A stretch of 64,000 bases of DNA, taken from Chrysomallon squamiferum (lineage: Eukaryota > Mollusca > Gastropoda > Neomphalida > Peltospiridae). This document shows, piece by piece, positions 37,206 to 48,900 of the stretch (its first letter is position 1; each line of letters begins with the position of its first letter). The translations under genes and the position numbers were made by a program. The notes under the pieces were generated by a model that had not been told where the DNA came from, did not search any database, and saw only the letters and a list, made by a program, of their open reading frames with translations. The stretch lies in the NCBI GenBank assembly GCA_012295275.1, contig CM022671.1, forward strand, positions 11,775,678 through 11,839,677, given 5' to 3'.

Positions 37206-38760
37206 TTATTTTAGTATTTTTCTCATTTGTCTATTTTGTATATCCAAAGTTTCATCAGCTCTTGATGCTTTGACAGTAATTCGATCAAGCTGTTCATTTT
37301 GTTGTTCAATTTCATCACCAAGACCCAAAGCTAAACCTTTCAACCTAGACATTCCTTCTGACATGAGCCCTGCAAAAATAAATTAAGTAATTAAACAAAA
37401 TATCCTAAAATTATATCATGCATGAACAAATCAGTTTTATAAAACAGTTTTGTCATTTAGTTCTAACAACACCTTTTTCTCAGACAGCTCTTGTAAGCTG
37501 TTGTAGACAGCAATTTAAAATAAACATCAGCCTATACTCAGTTAAAACAATCACTTACAGAAGTGTGAATTCATTAATAAATATTTTTAATTTGTATTTC
37601 ATCTCAAAATCTATCTGATCTGATAAAAAGTAGATGGAAAAGGTTAAAATGTAATATTACATAAAACGATAAACAAAAAAATAATAAGTAGATGAAGAAG
37701 TAAAACTACCTAAATTTTCATCTAGTTCATCTTCTTGGGCACTGTTTGTTATTCTCTGTATCACTGGTTGTCGAGATGCAGATGCTTCACTCTTCTTTGG
37801 AGCACTAGCTAAAAATTTACTGTCCAAATCATCATCTGGCTCATAAAATCCAGATGTGTTAATATTTCTCCTTTCTGGTGAAGCTTTGTAGTGTGTTTCT
37901 AGAGTTTTCTTCAGTACACTTGGTTTTTCTTCTGGTGGTTTTTCTGCTTTTGTTTTATCACTGCTCCACCAGTTTTTGATTCCCCCAAATACACTCTTTA
38001 TACTATTTAAATGTTTTTGTGAAACTGTCATAGTTTTGTTTATATCATCAGTTTTTTTCTCAATGTTCTGAAGTGTTTCACGCTGCCGAAGTAATTCCTA
38101 AATTAAAAATATAAATAAAAGACTAATAATAATAATAATAATAATAATATACTAAATATTTTGATCATTGTTAAATTTTTTTAATTTAATATCTTCATTT
38201 CTTTGTTCTTGTAAAATGTATTTTATTAACTTACCTTTGAAATTATATACAAATAACCGATTTATTCTTTATAAAGTTAAACTTATATTAACACATCACA
38301 CTAAGTAATAAGGAAAACTGTGCCGTCTGTTTTAAAAATATTTTCCAATTCTAACATCTGTCAATTTCAGCTATGTAATTTAAATAGTACTTGCAAGTTA
38401 CAATGGATCGAAATCTCGCTTTGGCGGCGGAATATTATCTTGACCACCTACACATTAACCATAATTTAATATAAATGACTAATTTCTGTTGTGTTATAAC
38501 CAACGAAAATAAAATAACTTTGTGGGTACCTCGGCAGTTGCTGTTCCCATACTTTCCGATTCGTAAATACTGGCCAACGCTCTCCGAGAACTGTCCAACT
38601 GTCTGGATTCTGATTCATCAATTTGTTTAAAAATTTGAGTCCTCCTGTCTTCTGGCTGATTACCACTTGATCTTGAGGCTCGAGGATTATTAACTTTTTC
38701 AAACCCAAAGTCATCTTCCTCTTCTTCCTCAAAGGGATTTGCACTTCTATACGCAGACAT
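37206..38760 (-). CDS. SNAP29: SNAP29 (Qbc-SNARE)
   Basis: Three exons on the minus strand (38530-38760, 37710-38097, 37206-37369) join in phases 0 and 1 to 260 residues; human SNAP29 has 258. The start MSAYRSANPF carries the NPF motif (residues 8-10) also found in human SNAP29, an EH-domain ligand, followed by five Glu and two Asp. The Qb SNARE helix runs from about 42 to 120 and ends in SQKHLNSIKSVFGG, nearly the human sequence. A Pro/Lys-rich linker follows, then the Qc helix (MSEGMSRLKGLALGLGDEIE to the end). There is no cysteine cluster or membrane segment, as expected for SNAP29. It bundles with syntaxin and VAMP in membrane fusion, including autophagosome-lysosome fusion. Tail to tail with BCR, head to head with MND1. 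The stop codon overlaps a minus-strand AATAAA (37205-37210). Confidence 0.95.
38098..38529 (-). other. SNAP29: SNAP29 intron 1
   Basis: A 432-bp GT-AG intron (GTACCC to TTTAG). It contains a CpG-bearing patch at about 38405-38450 with TTTGGCGGCGG on the plus strand, an E2F-like motif, unlike the AT-rich rest. Confidence 0.6.
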
Positions 38761-39374
38761 TTTCGACTGAAATAAAGTCATAGTCATCGGAATTATATCA
38801 ATCGAAATTGTGTAACTGGAATGGGAATAATCCATTATACAATATTTGTATTATTCTGCTACATAAATACAGTTTTTAATATAAATTTACACAATTTTAA
38901 TTAAAAATAAAATATACATTATTTGTAGGCAGATTCCATTGCGTAATTAGTTGTGTTAAAAAATAATTAACTGATCCTGTTACAGATTTGCATAATTCTG
39001 TAATGTATATTTACCTTATCCAAATAAGTTATTTCCCTTTGTTATTTTTGCGGGGAATTTAGATGATTTTGGCGAGAACAGTATTGGAATTGTTCAAAAT
39101 AATATGGTATACATTAATAAAGACAGTAATTGTATCACTCTAGGCTTTTTTTTTCTTCATCTTTTTTAAAAACTACATGTCAGCTAGACAGGTCACGGAA
39201 AACGTTTGTTCTTTTTCAAATCATTTACTGGTGTTGTCAGGTGTTAAATTTCATTATTATTATTATTATTATAATTATTATTATTATTATTATTCCGTTA
39301 AAAGTTTCAAATTTTATGCAGCAATATTATGTTTACTGTAATATTGATTAAAAAGTTTATGATCAGAAGAAACC
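38761..39374. promoter_or_regulatory. Shared divergent promoter region of SNAP29 and MND1
   Basis: Only 614 bp separate the two start codons, so both promoters must lie here or reach into the genes. No TATA box is placed with confidence. GATTTTGGCGAGAA near 39065-39078 is close to an E2F site (TTTGGCGC). A TTA run sits at 39251-39294 within the MND1 leader side. No extra coding exon seen. Confidence 0.5.
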
Positions 39375-41725
39375 ATGGTAATCTTAATATTAGGATATAA
39401 AACTAAACTTATATTAAAACTTGAATGTATATTTCTCTCCCTTTTTTTCTTTCTAAAATACATTTTATTTATTTATTTATTTATTTCAATATTTATTATT
39501 TTTAGTCAAAGAAAAAAGGTTTGAGCGTGGAAGAGAAACGAACTAGAATGATGGACTTCTTTTATGAAAAGGTTTGCTTCAGACAAGCTCAATTTTTTTT
39601 TTTCCAATTATAAAACATTAAAAACATCCCAATATCCAAAAAATTTGAAATAAAGTATGTAAAAATTGGTTTGGCTATCTTGATATTTAAACAGACTAAC
39701 AAATTCTGATAATTTAAATATGTTAATATAATTTTTTTTTTTTTTTTTTCATTCATTTTGCAGTATTAAGTAAGCATATGAGGCCCATTTTGTTACTAAT
39801 TAAAAATAGTTATTCTATGATACAGAGAATGCCTTCAAGAGTTTAACATCAGCTAAGAATCGCCAAACTATTCTCAGTAACATCCACACTATTATGGATC
39901 AAATATGAGGTACCTATGATACATATCGTGAGCACAGAAGCAATATGCATTGAACTGAAAGCAGATACAGGCATGCAGTCTAAATTGCTAATACTTGTGT
40001 ATATATAATATGTTTTAGAAAAATTTTTACCAACTGAAGGAGCTGGAAAGGATGTGTCAGAAAGAAAAAGGAATTACGTCAATGTCTGTGAAGGAAATTG
40101 TGACCAGTCTTGTTGATGATGGTTTGGTGGACACTGACAAAATTGGAACATCTGTCTACTTTTGGGCATTTCCAAGCAAGGCCAGTCAAAATGTAATTTT
40201 TTGAAACATTACTTCTGGCAAATATTGTGAATTAGATTAAACACCTCTGAAATATCTCTGGGTAATTCAAATCAAGGTTGGTAAATGTGTATTTTAAAGA
40301 ATGTTTTCATTGATGGTATTTTTGATATTATGTTCATCAATTAAAAATATTAACTATTGTTTAAATATTAACATTCTCTTGAACAGTACAGCAGTCAGCT
40401 AAAACTGAAATTTTATCAAATAAAAATAACTGATAGCAAAAAATAATAAAAAAATTATACAAAGAGTCATAACAAAACTAGTTTTACTTTAAAAGATATC
40501 AGTTTTATGACAAACAACAGACTTATAAAATATTCTTTTATTTTAAAGCGAAAGCTTAAGATTGATGACTTAACAAAGAAATTAGAGGAAGTAAAAAACA
40601 AGAAACAAGTGTTAGAGGCAGCTATTGTCAAAGCTAAAATAGGCAAAGAGGAAACGGTAAGTTTCAATCAGTTCATTTTTATTCAAAGTTCATTCTGTGT
40701 TCACTAAAGAGGTTACAAGGAAAAAAAATCATTTACCTGGTAGTAATAGACAGGAAAACTGAAATTTATATTAATATTTATGATAGAACTTTGTATATAT
40801 ATATAGTAAGATGGTCTGTAAGCTGTTGTCAAGTTGTTAAAGAACAGGATAATTGTAAGTGTTATAATTCTCAGACAGTTACAGTTTCCAGCACTATCAT
40901 AAGTATACAAATAATAAATATATTGGTGATCCGTTATCTTCTGGTTTATTTTATATTAAACACTGTTTTTAAAATTGTTGCCAAAAAAAAGTAAAAATAA
41001 AAAAATAATATCCCAGTTTGTTTAGAATTTGTCTAAAATTGTAATTTTTATTATTTTGTTGATTTTTCTGTTTTTCCTTTCTTTCTTTTTTCTCGATTTT
41101 TAAAATTTTATTGGCACTGTTATTCTTTTTTTCTCTTTTTAAATAACAATTAATTTTATTTTCATTCTATTATTATTTCTTTTCAATCCTGTTTTCAATC
41201 TGATAAGCAAAACCGAACTGATATTTTGACTGAATTGGAATGTAAAAAAGAGGAGAGAAAACAGCTGGCAACACAGCTAGAGAAGTACAGGGAATGTGAC
41301 CCTGCAGTGTTGGAGCAAGTGAAACAAGAAACTAAAACTGCCATAGAGGCAACCAATCGATGGACAGGTTGGAAGCCACATTAGTGAAACATTAAATTAT
41401 TTCTTCAGTCATGCATTTCAAAATTATAATTATCTTTATTTTTCATAAAAAAGCATTATAAAAGAATGACTCATTTATTGTTTAAATGAGATTTGGTTTT
41501 CTATCTCATCATTACACTGAAATTATTTAATATCAAATATTTCCAACATTTATTTAATATCCAAAGGAAGTAATTCAGTTATAATAACTTACATTCATTT
41601 TCTTTCTTTCCCTTTCAGATAATATATTTTGCACAAAATCATGGATCAGAAATAAGTTTTCATTTGAAAACAGTGTTATAGATAAACAGTTTGGAATACC
41701 AGATGATTTTGATTATGTGCAATGA
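39375..41725 (+). CDS. MND1: MND1 meiotic nuclear division protein
   Basis: Six exons (39375-39377, 39506-39571, 40019-40192, 40549-40656, 41208-41367, 41619-41725) give 205 residues, the same length as human MND1. The first coding exon is just ATG in a strong context (AACCATGG), followed at once by the donor GTAATC; exon 2 starts [20 protein letters not shown]. Then come the winged-helix region ([29 protein letters not shown]), long coiled coil (exons 4-5) and C-terminal cap (NRWTDNIF, FGIPEDFDYV). MND1 pairs with HOP2 and stimulates DMC1/RAD51 strand exchange in meiosis. Exon 1 placement rests on phase, Kozak context and the in-frame TAG just before exon 2; there is no cDNA. Confidence 0.94.
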
Positions 41726-41757
41726 AACAGTAGTGCATAATTTTGTACAATAATTCA

Positions 41758-41763
41758 AATAAA
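41758..41763 (+). terminator. MND1: MND1 polyadenylation signal candidate
   Basis: AATAAA 33 bp after the MND1 stop, with a second AATAAA at 41845-41850. Either fits within the 572 bp before the DEPDC5 stop on the other strand. Confidence 0.5.
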
Positions 41764-42149
41764 ATTACATTCATATGGAAAGATATCTGGCATCAAAATG
41801 TGTGAGCAAACAATGCTAAATTGTTATGACGTGCTTGAAATTGCAATAAAACATTTAGAAATATTACTTACATTATACTTTATATTATATGAAAATTATC
41901 AAATCTGAATTGTTTTTATTGTCAGTTAAATAAATGATAAATAAACATTTTTGTAAAATGATTCATTTAGCAATAATGAGATAGTACAGTTATATTATCT
42001 TGGATTATGTATTAAAACTGGGTATATTTTTCATAACTGAAGTACAAAAATATTTACTTTTAAAAGATATTATGACATACAATATAAGAGGTTTCCTTTT
42101 GATTTTAATTTAAAATGTGCATCTAAAAAATGTTTACTTAAAAAGTGTA

Positions 42150-42155
42150 TTTATT
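42150..42155 (-). terminator. DEPDC5: DEPDC5 polyadenylation signal candidate
   Basis: Minus-strand AATAAA about 145 bp past the DEPDC5 stop codon. It leaves about 300 bp between the ends of the two convergent genes. Confidence 0.45.
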
Positions 42156-42297
42156 ATGGTGAAGAAAATTATACATGTATAGAAAAAATATCTCCAAAGT
42201 TTTCATAAACTGTTTATATATATTGCACTTGGATATTTTTATCTCATGATTATAACAATATCACACTCGTAAAAAGAGAGTTTTACAAAGAATATTT

Positions 42298-45200
42298 TCA
42301 CAGCTTTTTGAATTGATCATTTTCCCAAAACTCTGTCAAACGTCCATCTTCATTGGAACAAAATTGTCTGAAATCTGCAAGCATTTTATCCTGAAAATGT
42401 TCATCACCAGTATTTCCAGATCTCCATCGCTTTGACAGCATAAAGTTCCATGACCAGAGAAAACCAATTCCACCTGTCTGACTTTTTGCTACTTCAGCAT
42501 TAGACTGTTGTCTGGCAATGTAGTCTTTGTGTAAATCTGAGGATGACTTTTTTGAAAATCCAGATGAATACAGCACACTGGTGGATGGTGATGCTGGTGA
42601 ATGGTTGACTGGGATGAGTACAAACATGCCGCCTGTGCAGTGCACGTACTGGTTCAGCTGTTCATTCGACTCAGATTTGTATCCAATCTTCTGAAGATCA
42701 ATGTGAGTCTTCATAAACCCAAACCTAAAATGTTTTTTTTTTAAAAACACTAATTAGAAAACCCTGATTCAAACAGAACTTGTAAAAAAAAATTAAATTA
42801 AAGCAAAATAAATTGGAGAAGGTGGTAAATTAAATATATCACATATAAAACATGCTTAATACATTCATATTTCATTAAACCTTTTTTTGATTACATATAT
42901 ATGATATATATATATATATCCATAATTCTTTTTTATAAAATATGCTTAATAATTATATTTGGTCTGACATAGTTAAAGTCACCTTCTAATAATGGCTTCT
43001 TGGAACTGCAGCATTCTCTCTTCTTGCACTTTGTTTTCACAGTCTACAAATAACAATTTTATAAAAGTCTGTACTTTTATGTTATGAGCAATAATTAAAA
43101 ACTAGAAAAACTAAACTTTTTTGAAAATGGAATTAATGAAGTTAATGACTTCTAGTAAGTTTTTCATGGTGTCTACCTACAGTAACTACATGATGTTTTT
43201 GCACTAATAAAAAATCTAGAGCAATGCTACTGTCATTTCCATTTTTTTTTAAAAAGAAAAATAACAATCAAGAACTTGATGATGAAAAATGTGTATATGT
43301 GATAAATATTAAAATACTGGAATTTGTTCACACTCACCCCTGAATTGGTTATCTGCATCTTCCAGACAGCTGATCTTCAGTGGGACAAATATGGGACCTC
43401 TGAGAGGATCTGAATTTTCAGTGTTTGGCAAAGCAAATGGATCAACAGGGACTGGAAGTAGGTGAAAACCACAGGAGCCAGCTTTCCTCATCCAAGTGTA
43501 CACCTGTAATAAGAAAATACTAGGAAAAGTCACAAAAGAAAATCAAGTTTAGCAAAACTTTTTTTTTTTCTCGATGAATTCTTAGTAGTGTCAGATAACA
43601 CATATACAAAATATATGACTTACATTTTCATTATTTGAAACACTTTGAAATTTAAGAATTATTATACTGAAGATAATTGATGTATATTAACAGAAAAATT
43701 AACTGCTAAATTATTTGTGTTAAATGTTCATTTTAATATTTTAATATCCAATTTCCAATGAAAACATTTCCACTCATTCTGTTAATAATTTAATAAACAT
43801 TTTGCATCACAACTGAAAAATGCTGGAATTATAAATATATTAAAAAATTGATTTGTAAGAATACTAGATAAATTTATCCTGGCTTTTTGTGATTTTATTA
43901 TCTGTAAAATTAAAAAATTATTATGACTGAGATGTAAAATGGTTTTCATACCAGTTCTCCAAGGAGACATCCTGTGGCCACCATCCACTGAACCTGCAGT
44001 TCAAAGGCACACAGGGGGCTGTAGTAGGCATGGTAACGAGCTGTCGCCCATTCAGGCCGCTTACTTTTCCCAGCATCAACGTCAACATTCACATACTTAT
44101 GTAGCAAAGTAGCTGAAATAAGAAATAAAATACTAATTTTTATCAGCAGATCTCAATTATTCTTCATATAAATGTACCCAAAAATCATTTAAAAATGTAA
44201 CTATATATGTATTACCTGAAATATAGTTCCAGCTTGCTTATGGTATCCTGATTCAAGATAGCCATAACACATTCAATATGTGTTCTATATAATTATATTT
44301 CTAAAAAAATTAATTTATAGATTTTGATTTTAAAATATTCCTTTATCCTTTGCACGTACCTAAGGTTGTCATATATAAAGTGGTTTTGGTAAGTACTTGT
44401 TTTACATATTTGAAAATTGTTTTATATATTCTGATATAGACCTTTTAATATTATTTATGTAGGTGAAGCACCCAGTTTTTATTACCAAAATATTTCAATA
44501 AAAAAAAAAAAAAAAATCTTTTGGCAAAACATGAGTGTAATTAAAAATAATTGTTAAATAAATAAAAAATAAATTTTGAAATTCTACATACATTTATTAA
44601 TTTACTTTTACAAAATAATGTTATACAAAAATAAATAAAAAGTAAATAATAAATTATAACATTTACATCAATGAATACATTTGCAGAATACACATCAAAA
44701 ATTATTCATTTAAATTATTATATCTTAAATATACAGAAACAAATTTATTAGTAATGTGCATAAAAAAAAAAAAAAAAAAAATATCTTAAGTGAGTCTGAA
44801 AAAATGTTTTAATCAATTTCAACTAATTAGTTCAATTAAAAAAAAAGTGAAAAAGTGAAACATTAAAAATACTTATAGCTTTAACCACAGCTTATTAAAA
44901 TATGAGTAAAAACAAACAGAACAATAGATAAACTATAAAAACAATGTAACAGTAATAATTCAGATATATTCATCTGTTTTAAAATAATGTTTCTCAATCG
45001 TGATAAACGTACAAAATGGACATAAGATTATGTGCTGATTCTTAAATGCAACTTCTGAAAACATTGTGTGGTAATAAGCTCCAAATAACAGATTTTTAAT
45101 CTTGTTATTTCAAACTCACCATTTTCTGTCCACATAATTATCTTGCCTGAAAATAATTCACCAACTGAGCTAAACATTTAAATAACTTACTCAAACCAAA

Positions 45201-45944
45201 ACATCCATTGAAAAACTCCAGAAAAAAAAAAAAGTAAATGAAGAATATGAAGCAAACATAAAAAAATAAAAAAAATAAATCTTCATTAAAAAAAAAAAAA
45301 AAAAAAAAATAATAAGAACTATAATAAAAATTCATGCAGATGAAGTTAGTTTGAATTATAAATCATCTGACCTCCAACATTTACATTTTGATATGTAAAT
45401 GTACAAATATACAAATGTTTTTATTGCTGATCACCTTTCTCATTTAAGTGCTTTGTTACAAGCAGGGGAATCAGTTCAAATGTTTCTCTATAAAACATTA
45501 ATGTCTGCTTAATATTAATAATACTGTTGAGACAATAAGCAATGATACATTCAATTGAAATTCAAATGATTGCTTTAGATTTTCCAGAATAAAAACATGC
45601 TCACTCCTATACATATGTACACACACTCATGAAGCAGATACATATACAAAACAAACTTATGAGCACACACATGTTGACAATTAATTACAAATATTTATAA
45701 TGATTACCAAGTTGCTGTCCCCATCCTTGTTTTACCATTCCGGTCTGGACTCGCCAGTCTTCTACTGTTATGTTTGTACTGGTCGAATTTTGTTCCTGCT
45801 GGTCTGTGTCAGGAAGGAAGACTTTTACAGGACTTTTGACCATCTCATCCTTGTCACTTGACTCAGGCACACAAGTAACCTCCATAACCTCATTCTGAAA
45901 CAACATGTTGTACAGGCAGCTGGGATAAGGAAGATTCAGAGTTT
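42298..45944 (-). CDS. DEPDC5: DEPDC5 C-terminal domain exons
   Basis: Exons 45708-45944, 43952-44112, 43338-43503, 42983-43043 and 42298-42724. They encode [73 protein letters not shown] and [20 protein letters not shown], ending QFKKL. These match the human CTD in order and spacing. Stop TGA at 42298-42300. Confidence 0.95.
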
Positions 45945-48900
45945 CTGAAATGAAAATTAAATAATTATAATCACTTTCCGTTGTATGTAATTTAAACAAG
46001 AATGAGATATTTTAGCAAATGTGATCTTGTGAGATAAAGCATTACAAATACATGATTCATTTTCTTAAAATTTGTTTTTGAATTAATAAAAGTTTATACC
46101 AGTTACTAATATAAATTAAAATAAACTATACTAATTTATCTGTATTAAAATATTCACAAAATAAAACATAAACAAAAATTAAATTAAAGAATCAAATAAT
46201 ATTTAACCTGAAAAAGTATGCATTTTTGTCAATACATAAATCATTATATTTTGAGCATGAATGGATTTGTTAAAATTGTGTAAAAATAAAAATAATCAAC
46301 ATTCCCACCCAGTAAAGTGATTAAATTAAATCAGATTTACATAATTCTTTTGTTCCATTTTCTTGTTTCTTTTTTATTTTTTAAAATGATCTTCTAACAG
46401 TTTTAAATTAGCATACAATTTTGTAATTGATGATGTATCTAGCTATCAAGTTAAAAGTGTATAAAACTCTTCTTTATTAACACATTTATTCTAAAAAAAA
46501 AATAATGTTAAGTTAAAACTTTAGAGAAAATCAATATTTTCTTTTCTCTATGTCAAACACACAGGATTCTTTCCAGATCAGCTGAGAAATAAATAATATC
46601 TGATCTAATGCTGATTATATAAAACAACTTTTAACCACAACTTAACATATTAAATAGTTTTACCAGGTTTTCCTTTCGAGGGTGGAATACAGTATATGTA
46701 AAAACCATAGATAAACTTGTGTTGAGCATTGCCAGATGCATGATACACTAATTTCTCATTCATCAGTCTCTGTAACAGAGGTAATAGTTTATAAAAACAA
46801 AAATATCTTTAAAAATGAAGTGTAAAAAATATCAATAAAATTATTAAGATGTAAAAAAAATGTATATCAAAAAAATAAAAAAACCCAGAAACCCTTACCA
46901 CCCTCAAAATTATATAAATAAAAAAATAAAATAATAATAATAAATTCCAAACAAATCAAACAATAAAATCACTCCTGTGAAAAAAATAAAATAAGAAACT
47001 GAGAAAATGTTTTAAACAATAGTATTAAAAATAAAAATTTAAATTTTGAAAACACAAGTCTTAAAAATTTTAAACTTAAAAAATATTTTAATTACAGTTT
47101 TCAATATAAAGACTAATTTATTATTGTTTTTTTAAAATGTATTAAACTATTTAACTATTTACAAAGTGTACAAATAAACTACCTGCATGAGACCCACTGC
47201 CTCGTCAATGGTGACAATGCCATGAACTGACTGCTGACACCACGACACAGCTTCTTCAGAGATAAAACAGTTCTGTGACAAACCCGTCTGCTTGGGCAAG
47301 AAGAAAAGACCATTCCTTAAAATAAAATAATAAATCATTAATTAACTATCTGTGCACTCTATCATAAAAAAATTAAAAATTAAAAAATGTAAAAATAAAA
47401 ATAATTAGAAATTTAATTAAACCTTCTTAAATACAAACAATAATACAATTTTAACCTGAGTAAAATCATAAGTGCTAATGTAAAAATTATCAACATTTAG
47501 TTAATTCTATCCTAATTACATCTTACATTCAATTAAAAACTTACATACACCAAAATACTAATTACTTTATACAACCTATTTGATCACTGAGAAAGAAAAA
47601 GAAAATGCTGACATCTTAATGTAGTAATATTTATTTATAGTTTAAAAGTGTTTTTTTTATCACAACAGAACAAACCTACAGCAAACATTAATTGTTTACA
47701 AGCAATAATAATAAAGTAATAATTTTAAAGTGAACAAGAATTAATTGATATTTATAAATAAAAAAATTAAATTGAACACCTACTTTTCATCAAGAAGTGC
47801 TTCAATAAGTTTATTTGAGGGAGATGCTGCGGTCAGTCTGTCTTCTTTCTCTTTCTGACTGGAAATTCAGAATAATTTGATGAAAGTTATTGCATATGAA
47901 AAGAACACTCATGTAATAGTTGTAATATAACACACAGTTCTGATGATTATTCATGTAATAGCTGTAATATAAGAGTTCTGATGATTATTCATGTAATAGT
48001 GATATATAAGACATTTCTGATTATTATTCATTTAATAGCTGTAATATAACATACAGTTCTGATGATTATTCATGTAATAGCTGTAATATAACATACAGTT
48101 CTGATGATTATTCATGTAATAGTTGTAATATAACAGACAGATCTGATGATTATTCATGTAAAAGCTGTAATATAAGAGTTCTGATGATTATTCATGTAAT
48201 AGTTGTAATATAACAGATCTGATGATTATTCATGTAATAGTTGTAATATAACAGACAGATCTGATGATTATTCATCTAATAGTTGTAATATAACATACAG
48301 TTCTGATGATTATTCATGTAATAGTTGTAATATAACAGACAGATCTGATGATTATTCATGTAATAGTTGTAATATAACACAGTTCTGATGATTATTCATG
48401 TAATAGTTGTAATATAACAGACAGATCTGATGATTATTCATGTAATAGTTGTAATATAACAGACAGATCTGATGATTATTCATGTAATAGTTGTAATATA
48501 ACATACAGTTCTGATGATTATTCATGTAATAGTTGTAATATAACAGACAGATCTGATGATTATTCATGTAATAGTTGTAATATAAGACAGATCTGATGAT
48601 TATTCATGTAATAGTTGTAATATAACAGACAGATCTGATGATATAAAGCCTCAGTGATAAACTTCTTCATCTTTGACTTTTACAGATACCTGAAAATTAC
48701 TTATTGATAAGAGTGAATAAAAAGAGATCAAATAAATTTTTTTCACAATATATTTAAAAAAAAATAATAATAAAAAATAAATAAAAAAGATCATATTTCA
48801 ATGAAATCAGCTTTTTTAAACATTTTTATAAATTATCACAAAAACTAATTAATTTTATTTTTTATATATAGCAAAATTTTAAAATGAAAGGTATTTTGTT

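Noticed and set aside
40467-40994. Minus- and plus-strand frames around MND1 exon 4
   Set aside because: Only the exon portion (40549-40656) matches MND1; the rest is intron read-through or antisense shadow.
47900-48640. CRISPR-like regular repeat array
   Set aside because: Eukaryotic intron; units are contiguous without unique spacers, so it is an ordinary minisatellite.
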